Made by a program: the position numbers and the translations under genes
Assembly: GCA_002372325.1 (NCBI GenBank)
Contig: DFFT01000072.1
Coordinates: forward strand, 1-47,222
DNA length: 47,222 nt
Source of the DNA: Succinivibrionaceae bacterium UBA3769
Lineage (GTDB): Bacteria; Pseudomonadota; Gammaproteobacteria; Enterobacterales; Succinivibrionaceae
Reading direction: 5' to 3'
In this document: positions 15,688-23,443 of the stretch, piece after piece
How positions within the stretch are numbered: the stretch's first letter is position 1
Layout of the letters: every line of letters begins with the position of its first letter
Notes under the pieces: model-generated
What the model was told of the DNA's origin: nothing
The model's input: only the letters and a program-made list of their open reading frames with translations
Databases searched by the model: none

Positions 15688-16943
15688 CTAGAAGGTTATT
15701 ATATGTGGTCTAGCGAATAGACCTCTACTGATTATCCCTTTTACAAAGGACTCATCAGCTACTTTTAACTTGGCTAAGTATTTCCGAAGTATATTTAAAG
15801 CACCGTTCATATCAGCATTTAAAACTTTGCCTGTGGATGACTTAAATAAGCCTCTGAAAATCCTTTTGCCTTTATATTCCTCGTGCTTTTCAACTGGTTC
15901 AAATGCCAGTGAATCGCACTTGGAGGTATAGGACTCCTCTTGCTCCGCAAGATTTATCCCTGCCATTTTGCACTTGTATCTAAGCATATTTATAAACTTA
16001 AAGAACGGAACTGATACAAAGTTCTGGTTGGTTCGTTTACCTAATGCGATGGAGTCTTTCCATTGCTTGTTTCTTCCAATAACTACTGTACCGATTTTGT
16101 GTTCCACACAAAAGTTCACAATGCTTCTGGATGCGTTGTGCAAATAGTCTTCAATTTTTAAGTTTCGTTTAAATCCTAACTTAAAAATATTGAATTTATT
16201 GTAATTAAAATCCTGCTTATCGCCGATTAAAGGTCTTTCAAATTTTAATTTTAAAACCTCTTTATTGTAATACTGATTTATTGATTTTACAGGCTTCCCA
16301 TTTATAATAAAGCAATCAAATTCTGAAACGCAACTGCAAAGGTTATTCAGGCCCAGATCAATTCCTAAAAACTGATTCTGATCTAAATCAGAGTTTAATT
16401 CTTCTGTTTCATAAGAAATGCAGACTTTGATTTTATTAAATTTTGGAATAAAGTTAATTGTTTTAAAATTCTTTAAATTATCCTTGTATTTTTCAAAGAT
16501 ATCATAAGGAATATGGATTTTTACATTTTTATTTAATACTATAAACTGACCTTTGATTTTAGCCGACTGATAATCAAAATACAGCATATTCGGATTTTCC
16601 TTGTATTTAGGCGCTTTAGGTTCTCCATTGAACTTCTCCGGATGAACTTTAAATTCCTTAATAGCACTAAAGAAACTGGAGTAATTCTTATATAAGATAA
16701 TTACAATTGTTTGAGCAAGTTTAGCCTTGCATAGCTTTCTGTAGTAATTCAGCTTTGTATCCTGAGTCCTTCATACCTTTTCCTTCATACCTTTTCAAGG
16801 TCAGTTTGATTCACAATAGACTTGTTCTTGTCGTAATGATCCCTAAAGAAGTATCTGGCTTGATTAAATAAGCACCTTGAAAGTTCAAACTGTTCTTTAA
16901 ACCATCCTGTGTTGTCTATATAGAAACAAGTGCTTAAAATCAT
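15688..16943 (-). pseudogene. tnpB: TnpB (IS200/IS605-type RNA-guided nuclease), disrupted near the N-terminus
   Basis: The frame from 16587 to 15688 encodes most of TnpB: the RuvC motif FLGIDLGLNN, VVIGRNKQWKD, the partial zinc-ribbon motif ESYTSKCDSLAFE and the last acid in NADMNGALNI. The N-terminal part continues upstream in other frames: the gene starts at 16943 with AGAGG before it, then reads LSRCLFNQARYFFRDHYDKN. A 14-bp tandem duplication (16767-16780 and 16781-16794) and a further frame error break it. The middle resumes as FFSAIKEFKVHPEKFNGEP. The second cysteine pair of the zinc ribbon is absent, as in some relatives. TnpB is guided by a right-end RNA. This copy is probably inactive unless an internal start restores a short protein. 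Confidence 0.85.
15707..15723 (-). repeat. IS605-type right-end hairpin
   Basis: A perfect six-base stem (GGTCTA/TAGACC) with a five-base loop sits inside the last codons of tnpB. In this family the 3' end of tnpB overlaps the element's right end and the guide-RNA scaffold, so this is a good candidate for both. The boundary with cas6 would be near 15665-15690. Confidence 0.5.
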
Positions 16944-16965
16944 TTTTGAAACCTCTTTTAGAGAT

Positions 16966-17027
16966 ATTTACTTCGGTAAAAATCAGAGTCTTGCCGGATC
17001 AACTATCCTCTGTAACAGAGCCAAAAA
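16966..17027 (-). repeat. IS-end-like sequence at the tnpB 5' side, inverted copy of 3543-3604
   Basis: On the minus strand it reads TTTTTGGCTCTGTTACAGAG and contains the same GGATAGTTGATCC hairpin as the left copy. It lies 23 bp upstream of the tnpB start, so it is probably the left end of the IS200/IS605-like element. Both copies face inward and enclose 13.5 kb. Confidence 0.6.
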
Positions 17028-17519
17028 CATATCTGCCCGGCACTGCCTAAAAAGAAAGTCTTTGTTCGGTACGGGGTTCCCGGACACTCCGGAAAACAGT
17101 CATTCCCCGAATGCCCTTCTCCGGAAATCATGCCCCGAAAACCAGTCAAATTATACGGCATGGGGGGATTCCCCCGTCTTAATCTGACGCAAGAATTGGA
17201 AAGCCGTCCCGAAAATCACCCCCGGCCCTGCTTCCTGTGCCGGAAAATACTGCCGTTCTGAGTCCTCCGGGAGAAAATCAGCTGCCCCGCCCCTGCGTTA
17301 TCGGGATTTAACCAAATCGTTGGGAGGGGCTTTTCCGTTATCAGGAGTCCCGTAACAGGAGGTTTTCCAAACAGGATCCGTCTCCTTCCCCGGGATAATT
17401 TTGCAGTAAGCGGCAGGAACGGTATTTTCCGGCAGCGGGGACTTGATTTTATGGAGGGGCAGCACTATTTTTCATAACAAACAGCATAAGCGCTTATTTA
17501 GCTTCGGGAGATTGTTACC
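17028..17519 (+). other. Intergenic region with a palindrome before the aminopeptidase
   Basis: No coding region is supported here. A perfect 12-bp palindrome ATAAGCGCTTAT lies at 17486-17497. GGGAG at 17506-17510 is the ribosome binding site for the ATG at 17520. The palindrome could be an operator in the 5' untranslated region. Confidence 0.35.
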
Positions 17520-18989
17520 ATGAGCAATGCCAAAAAACTCCAGAAGGAACTGACCTGGAATTTTCCGCCAGCCTTCTCCAACAAAAAAATTACCGCCAAG
17601 GCCGTAAATGACTACGCTGCCGGATACCGCGACTATCTGGACAGGTGCAAGACAGAACGCGAATTCGTAACCTATGCACAGGACTACCTGAAAGAATTCG
17701 GCTATAAGCCCTTCGTCAAGACTGATTACGCCGGAGCCGAAGGAAAGCCCGTCCCCAAAGCCGGCGACAAGCTGTTCTTCGTAAACAGAAACAAGGCTCT
17801 TATCATGTGCACCATCGGCAAAAGGCCTCTTAACGAAGGTCTCCGCATTACGGTTTCCCATGTGGATTCCCCGCGGCTGGATCTTAAACCCTTCCCCATT
17901 GCCGAAAACAAGGGCATTGCCTACCTGAAAACCCATTACTACGGCGGCATCAGGAAATATCAGTGGGTTACCATTCCCCTGGCTCTCCACGGCGTAGTAG
18001 CCAAAAGCGACGGCAGCGTGGTCACGGTAAACATCGGCGAGGATCCTGAGGATCCGGTATTCTATATCAGCGACCTTCTGCCCCATCTGAGCAAGGTTCA
18101 GGATGAATACCACCTCAAGGACGGCATCAAGGGCGAGGATCTCAAGGCTATCGGAGCCACCCTGCCGTACCCTGAAAAGGATGACGGCAAAAAAGACAAG
18201 GACAAGGATAAAGAGAAGGATAAAGACAAGGATGAAAACTCCGTCAATGATGCCGTGAAGCTTAACCTCCTCCGTCTCCTTAATGAAAAGTACGGCTTTA
18301 CCGAAAAGGATTTTCTCACTGCCGAACTTTCTCTGGTTCCTGCCGGGAAGGCCCGGGACGTCGGTCTGGACAGAAGCCTGGTGGGTTCCTACGGACAGGA
18401 TGACCGGGTTTGCGCCTATGGAGCCTTCAGGGCCGAACTGGAAACCGGAAAGCCGGAATACACCACCCTGACCGTTTTTGCGGACAAGGAGGAAATCGGT
18501 TCCTACGGCCCCACCGGCATGAGCTCGGATTTCATGGTGAACTTTATCGAGGATCTGACCGAAATCTGCGGCGGTGACATCAATACTGTTCTCCGGGCCT
18601 CCAACGCCCTTTCCACTGATGTGGCCGCTGCCTTTGACCCGAATTTCCCCAGCGTATTTGACGAACAGAACAGCGCCCGCATCAACCACGGCTGCGTGCT
18701 CACCAAGTATACCGGCTCCCGGGGCAAATCAGGCAGCAACGACGCCAGCGCCGAACTGATGTCCATGGTGGCTCGCATCTTCAGCAAGCATGACATCAGC
18801 TGGCAAATCGGGGAACTGGGTTCAGTGGATGCCGGAGGCGGCGGCACCGTAGCCCTCTACATCGCCAAATTCGATATCAGCGTTGTGGATCTGGGAGTGC
18901 CCATTCTGGCCATGCATTCCCCCTTTGAACTGGCTGCCAAGTACGATATCTACAGTCTCTATCAGGCAGTACAGGCCTTTTACAAATAG
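17520..18989 (+). CDS. M18 family aminopeptidase (aminopeptidase 1 type)
   Basis: The 489-residue cytosolic metallopeptidase has the M18 dizinc motifs: SHVDSPRLDL, GSYGQDDRVCAY, FADKEEIGSYGPTG and the late AMHSPFELAAKYD. It removes N-terminal residues from peptides using two metal ions in a large oligomer. The closest type I know is aminopeptidase 1 (ApeA-like), from AELSLVPAGKARDVGLDRS. An unusual insert of alternating Lys and Asp (DKDKDKEKDKDKDEN, about residues 220-240) extends a surface loop. GGGAG precedes ATG 17520 and a strong terminator follows, so it is probably monocistronic. Its adjacency to cas6 and the CARF gene seems incidental. Confidence 0.95.
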   Translation: MSNAKKLQKELTWNFPPAFSNKKITAKAVNDYAAGYRDYLDRCKTEREFVTYAQDYLKEFGYKPFVKTDYAGAEGKPVPKAGDKLFFVNRNKALIMCTIGKRPLNEGLRITVSHVDSPRLDLKPFPIAENKGIAYLKTHYYGGIRKYQWVTIPLALHGVVAKSDGSVVTVNIGEDPEDPVFYISDLLPHLSKVQDEYHLKDGIKGEDLKAIGATLPYPEKDDGKKDKDKDKEKDKDKDENSVNDAVKLNLLRLLNEKYGFTEKDFLTAELSLVPAGKARDVGLDRSLVGSYGQDDRVCAYGAFRAELETGKPEYTTLTVFADKEEIGSYGPTGMSSDFMVNFIEDLTEICGGDINTVLRASNALSTDVAAAFDPNFPSVFDEQNSARINHGCVLTKYTGSRGKSGSNDASAELMSMVARIFSKHDISWQIGELGSVDAGGGGTVALYIAKFDISVVDLGVPILAMHSPFELAAKYDIYSLYQAVQAFYK

Positions 18990-19019
18990 CAAAGCGGCCA
19001 TGTGCAGCTGAACCCCCTT

Positions 19020-19052
19020 AAAGCCCCGGAATCAAAACTCCGGGGCTTTTTC
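19020..19052 (+). terminator. Intrinsic terminator after the aminopeptidase
   Basis: A ten-base stem (AAGCCCCGGA/TCCGGGGCTT) with an eight-base loop and a run of Ts, about 30 bp after the stop codon. Confidence 0.9.
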
Positions 19053-19332
19053 ACAGAGCACTGTCTGTTCCGGACACGCCGGATTTGATATCAGTGTTTC
19101 CGACACTAAAAGGATCCGCCCTTGTGGTCAAAATTCGCGCCTCCTGTTACGCCATTTAAGATCGCTTTCTCAATAATCTGATCCTCAATTTCCGGTCAGA
19201 CTTATTAGGATTTTCGGGATCAGTTAAAATCTGGGGAGAGCGGCAGCGCCGGATAACTGTGAGGATCCTCCTTATGACAGCGCCAAAGCCGGACGTTTTT
19301 TTGAAAAATGGCTTTGCGGCTTTTGCCTGGAG

Positions 19333-19347
19333 CGGGCATAATGCCCG
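19333..19347 (+). promoter_or_regulatory. Perfect 15-bp palindrome upstream of the 19381 gene
   Basis: CGGGCAT-A-ATGCCCG has two seven-base arms around one base. It includes a -10-like CATAAT and ends 33 bp before the start codon, so it could be an operator over the promoter. The rest of 19053-19380 holds nothing else I can support. Confidence 0.4.
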
Positions 19348-19380
19348 ATAACAGACAGAAACAACAAGGAAGATACACCG

Positions 19381-20118
19381 ATGGATAATCTGAATGAAAT
19401 CAAAGATTCCGGGAAGACTCCCGGGAGCGCAGCCATCTCTCAGCAGGATGATATCCTTAAACAGCTGGAAGACATGGAGAGGAATCTCCCTAAAAGCCTA
19501 AAAACCCGGAAGGCCTGTTTCAGGTACCTCATGAACGGAGAAATTCTTAAAAAGCTTTCCAGTACGGTGGCAAACCGTTTTCTGAGAAAAGATGCCGGGG
19601 CGGCAACCGAACGACTGACATTCGGTTTCAGAATGATCCGCGGGAAGACGGTTATTAAGTTTGATGCGGTATGCGCGGTCGGCAGTACCCTGATCGGAGT
19701 GGTTATGGATGCTTCCGATGCCACAGCCGAGGAATACTATCCTTACTACTGGGCGCTTCTTTGCAATCACCGGGAGGAGATCGCAAGAAAGCTGGGAATT
19801 CCTGAAATCAGTGTCTTCATTCCTGTTATTTTTACCCAAAACAGCGGTATGGAGGATCCTGAACGGTGGGCCTGGATGTTTCAGATGTTCCCGCATGAAG
19901 GTTTAAGCGGAAGGATTATCGGAGAAGCAAATCCCCGGGGGCTGAATGCGCTCATAATCGATTTCGGAAAATTCAGGAAGCTGGTAAAGGAACCGCGGAA
20001 GGAGATTTTTCTGGAACGCTTCATCGCCCGTCTGCTGACCATCCTCTCAAAGTTCCCTGATAATTCCCCGGATGCTGCGGAAACCATAGCTGATAAGGAA
20101 GAGGAAGTTTCTGCCTGA
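19381..20118 (+). CDS. Conserved-looking protein of unknown function
   Basis: The 245-residue product is soluble, with no signal peptide or membrane segment. A charged helical N-terminus (DDILKQLEDMERNLPKSLKT) is followed by a mixed alpha/beta core (TVIKFDAVCAVGSTLIGVVM, then YYPYYWALLCNHREEIARKL and ISVFIPVIFTQ) and a helical C-terminus. The strand-rich core with an early Asp faintly recalls PD-(D/E)XK or Rpn-type nucleases, but I cannot place the (D/E)XK pair, so I assign no function. AAGGAAG precedes ATG 19381. It is convergent with the CARF-HEPN gene, and a hairpin lies between them. A palindrome overlaps its presumed promoter. Confidence 0.65.
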   Translation: MDNLNEIKDSGKTPGSAAISQQDDILKQLEDMERNLPKSLKTRKACFRYLMNGEILKKLSSTVANRFLRKDAGAATERLTFGFRMIRGKTVIKFDAVCAVGSTLIGVVMDASDATAEEYYPYYWALLCNHREEIARKLGIPEISVFIPVIFTQNSGMEDPERWAWMFQMFPHEGLSGRIIGEANPRGLNALIIDFGKFRKLVKEPRKEIFLERFIARLLTILSKFPDNSPDAAETIADKEEEVSA

Positions 20119-20207
20119 TTTCAGGAGACTCCGGAACCGGAGCCTGATCTGCGGCTCTTATTTCCGCCGTTTTCAGGCGCTGTTATCGAAAAAAGCGGCA
20201 CCCCAAA

Positions 20208-20235
20208 CCTCCCTTGCCAGACTCCGGCAAGGAGG
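20208..20235. terminator. Stem-loop between convergent genes
   Basis: CCTCCCTTGCC pairs with GGCAAGGAGG with one bulge and a seven-base loop. There is no good T tract on either side, so termination activity is uncertain. Confidence 0.4.
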
Positions 20236-20278
20236 AGGATGCTGTTTCGCTTAAACCATGAGAAGATCTTTCTCAGGT

Positions 20279-23200
20279 TCAGGATTGCTGCTCCTCAGGA
20301 GCCGGGCAGGTATCACCATCGCCCGTTTTCTGCTCCATGTCCGGCGCCTCACCGGCGTCATTTTTCCAGCCGGCATAGGCCTCTTTAAGAGAGCTCAAAG
20401 TCTGGCAAACATTTTCCGGCGTCATGCTCTCAATTGCGCGGATCTGATTTTTCAGGAAAGAAACCACCTTCATAATAGCTTGCTGGGCTTTTTTGATATC
20501 TTTCTTTCTCAGCTTCTCACCGTGAACAACTTTGTTTCTGGAGTCCTGAATAGACTTCCAGCTGCCGCCAAAAATGAAATAGTTGATAGCCGAGCAAAAA
20601 TTTGTGTATTTAACCTCAGTCCAGATGTTTATTAAATGTTTGCCCTTGCAAAGCTCCTCGTAAAATGTCGAATCTTTGTGCTTAGCACCAATCTGCATGT
20701 CCCGATTTTTCAAAAATGCGTTTATCTCAGAAAACACCGCGGAACTCTGACATTCCTCTTGTAAATAAACTTTCTTGACGCTTTTATAGATAAGGGTGTC
20801 CAGATCCTGCAACCCCTGATACGCATACAGCAGGCTTTCAAGATCATTGCCGTTTCTGAGCATGGTCTCCCCCATGGACAGCAGAACGGCGACATTAGAA
20901 TTACCGCTGTGCTCCACCCAGGAAAGGGAATTTCTGATGTCGCTTTCCAGAAGCTCTAAAACCGGATCATGAATTCCGCGGCAAAGCTCCTGATAGACCG
21001 GCAAAAGCTGAGAGCGGGCCTCGTTAAATATGGATAATCCCAGAAGACGCATGCCGCTTTTGAACTTTTCCGCCAGTTCTCTGCGGTTATTGTCATCCGA
21101 ATTGTAATGGAACTCACTGTTTATCAGCGGGAGCAGGAAACTCATTTTTCCGGTAGTAGCATAATTTCCTAAAGCCATGCTGTAATCGATAAGGAGATCC
21201 AGATTCTTCATGTCATAGACATAGCTTCTGGAACATACCGGCGCAATATCCGCTAACAGCTGATCCACCTCGGGCTTCAGCAGGTCATAGCTTGCGGGAT
21301 CGCGCTTTAAGCTATTGAGATCTCTGATAAGACCTGATGCGCCTTCGGTGCCGTTCACAGCATCGGAAATCAGCGGGAAATCTCCGTAAAAAATCTTCTC
21401 AACGGTGATGCCCTTAAAGGACTTCATATAGGCCAGCACTCCGAACATCAGGGCCGGCATGATCCGATAGCTGTGAGTGAGGTCAATATACAGACTGGCA
21501 TTAAACTCCGTGCGCTCATTAAGCTCCCGGCATAGCTTCTGCTGCTCCTCCTGGTTTTCAATATCGGAGGATATCACCAGCATCTCCACATCCATTCCGA
21601 TATCATCGGAGGCGGTTTTGAGAATATCCCCCAAGGTTTGCAGATCATTTGAAGAAAATTCTCCCTCTATGGTGCTGAGAATTGCCTGAGCCTTTTCCAG
21701 TTCCTCCCGGACACCGTCTGAGAACTCAAACTGCTCCAGGAAGCTCTTCAGAAAGACATTCCAGGAGCTGGAACTGCTTCCGACCACCAGGAGTTTGGCC
21801 AGACCTTCTTCATCCCGAAGTCTTCTGGCCATGGAACACCCCAGAAACAGACTGTTACTGAGACTGTATCTGCTGTCCGTTTTTCCGCTGGCGGGATCAT
21901 AATATTCGTAATCAGTCCTGGTATAGTCGCCCGCTCCCAGAAATGACACCATCATACGTGATGCCGGAACATCAGCTTTGGCTGAACGAAGCTCCACCCC
22001 CAGAGCGTCCAGACACTCCTCCAGATCCAGATAAAAATCCTGTCTTTTCATGCCAATCCCGGAGGAATCTTTGTGCACCAGGGCCGAACGGAATACCTGC
22101 ATGAAATCCTGATAAGGGGTTACTTTTGATTTTTGTTTCGATTTTGATTTTCCTTTCGATTTTTTTCCGCCCATGCCCTCGGGATAAGGGTAGTTCTTTT
22201 TCAAATAATTGTTCTTCGCCTTACCTGACTTTCTCGGATCAATGCCGTGCGCCTTAAGCTCCAGATCCATGGCATGATAAGTTGCCATCATGGCGTAAAT
22301 ATAGTTCTCCACTGACGCATACATTGACGCCATGCCGCGGAAAAATGCGGGCTCATTTTCCTCTGAAACCCAGTCGGTCATGTATCCCATAAAAAATTTA
22401 AGATAGGGATCATCCAAAGAAGATACGATGGATTCGAATTCCCGGGGAAGGGTCATTCTGGCTTCGCTGTACTCGCAATACTTCATGATCCTGCCGGCTT
22501 CTTTAATCCCCGATCTGAAATCGGCTGCCAGCTTAAGATCCCGGAACACTCCGATATCTCCGGAGTGCATGAAACGATTAACCATATCGGCAGTACTGAC
22601 ATATTCAGACAAAGGATTCAAAATGCAAACCTTGTTGGTCGGAAGCTTTTTAGCGGCTGTATTCTGCGATCCGCCCGCTGCTTTTTTGGGAACCCCGGCT
22701 TTAATCAAAAGCTCCCTTAACGCGCTTAATTTCTGCCGCGCCAGATCAGTATCATTGCTTGCTGCAAGGCCGTTGATCCTGTTTATCCAGTCATTTACCT
22801 GTTCCGTTCTTCCGGTAATGTCTCTCTTGTTCACGAGATCCCGATTGTAGAAAACCTCCTGGATCGTGACATTCCTGGTTTCCCTGAGACAAAGAGCCAG
22901 AGCATGAGCAGCCAGCGGCATAACCCGGAAACCGGTGGTAACATCAATGAAGAGATCCGCTCCCTCGGGAACCAGATCCCGCACTCCGCGCACAACTGAA
23001 AACTGTTCATCCAAAGAACGGGAATATCTCTCATGGAGAACCAGTCTGAACTGAACTCCGCAGCGTTCGCCGATCTCCCGGTTGAGAAGATCCTCTTCCT
23101 CCCGGAGCTGCTCCAGAGTGATCTCATCTGGACAATTCTGAACCTCATATGGCAGTCCCAGCTTCAGGCTGCTGTTAAACCAGGCCTTTAAGTTACCCCA

Positions 23201-23386
23201 GGAGCTTCCTGCGGTGCCGGCAATGATAAAGTCAGTTATCATTTTCCTGCGGCATTCCTTTAAAAATGTCCATACGGCAGCCACCGGCAAGGTATCATCG
23301 CAGCTGAACTCGCCGGGAAAGCAGTAATGTCTTTCTCCGTATTTGGCATTCCCCAGAAAACTAAGCAGAACCGTTCTTTTTTCCAT
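20279..23386 (-). CDS. Tandem CARF-HEPN ribonuclease (single-chain Csm6/Csx1-like CRISPR ancillary effector)
   Basis: The 1035-residue protein contains the same architecture twice. Half 1 has VLLSFLG (6-12), AGTAGSSWGNL (56-66) and FIDVTTGFRVMPL (146-158), then a helical region with the HEPN motif R433-SALV-H438. Half 2 has MMVSFLG (478-484), VGSSSSSWNVF (535-545) and YIDLTHSYRIMPAL (633-646), then R950-NKVV-H955. These match CARF domains of the TM1812/Csx2 family and the Rx4-6H RNase signature of HEPN domains. Csm6/Csx1 enzymes usually work as homodimers; here both subunits are fused, with a KSKGKSKSKQKSK basic linker inside the first HEPN. The expected role is RNA cleavage activated by cyclic oligoadenylate from Cas10. 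No cas10 is in the window. GGGAG precedes the ATG. A deaminase fusion gene lies 57 bp upstream in the same direction. Confidence 0.87.
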   Translation of the reverse strand: MEKRTVLLSFLGNAKYGERHYCFPGEFSCDDTLPVAAVWTFLKECRRKMITDFIIAGTAGSSWGNLKAWFNSSLKLGLPYEVQNCPDEITLEQLREEEDLLNREIGERCGVQFRLVLHERYSRSLDEQFSVVRGVRDLVPEGADLFIDVTTGFRVMPLAAHALALCLRETRNVTIQEVFYNRDLVNKRDITGRTEQVNDWINRINGLAASNDTDLARQKLSALRELLIKAGVPKKAAGGSQNTAAKKLPTNKVCILNPLSEYVSTADMVNRFMHSGDIGVFRDLKLAADFRSGIKEAGRIMKYCEYSEARMTLPREFESIVSSLDDPYLKFFMGYMTDWVSEENEPAFFRGMASMYASVENYIYAMMATYHAMDLELKAHGIDPRKSGKAKNNYLKKNYPYPEGMGGKKSKGKSKSKQKSKVTPYQDFMQVFRSALVHKDSSGIGMKRQDFYLDLEECLDALGVELRSAKADVPASRMMVSFLGAGDYTRTDYEYYDPASGKTDSRYSLSNSLFLGCSMARRLRDEEGLAKLLVVGSSSSSWNVFLKSFLEQFEFSDGVREELEKAQAILSTIEGEFSSNDLQTLGDILKTASDDIGMDVEMLVISSDIENQEEQQKLCRELNERTEFNASLYIDLTHSYRIMPALMFGVLAYMKSFKGITVEKIFYGDFPLISDAVNGTEGASGLIRDLNSLKRDPASYDLLKPEVDQLLADIAPVCSRSYVYDMKNLDLLIDYSMALGNYATTGKMSFLLPLINSEFHYNSDDNNRRELAEKFKSGMRLLGLSIFNEARSQLLPVYQELCRGIHDPVLELLESDIRNSLSWVEHSGNSNVAVLLSMGETMLRNGNDLESLLYAYQGLQDLDTLIYKSVKKVYLQEECQSSAVFSEINAFLKNRDMQIGAKHKDSTFYEELCKGKHLINIWTEVKYTNFCSAINYFIFGGSWKSIQDSRNKVVHGEKLRKKDIKKAQQAIMKVVSFLKNQIRAIESMTPENVCQTLSSLKEAYAGWKNDAGEAPDMEQKTGDGDTCPAPEEQQS

Positions 23387-23443
23387 AAAGAGTCACTCCC
23401 GTAAACGCAGCATTAAATTCAATGCCTGTCATTGCCCTGAATA

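Noticed and set aside
16930..17187. 85-codon plus-strand frame overlapping the tnpB start
   Set aside because: It is antisense to the tnpB N-terminus and crosses the IS end; no features of a real gene.
17472..18689. 405-codon minus-strand frame opposite the aminopeptidase
   Set aside because: Antisense shadow of a conserved M18 gene; its hydrophobic run comes from the Lys/Asp-repeat codons read backwards.
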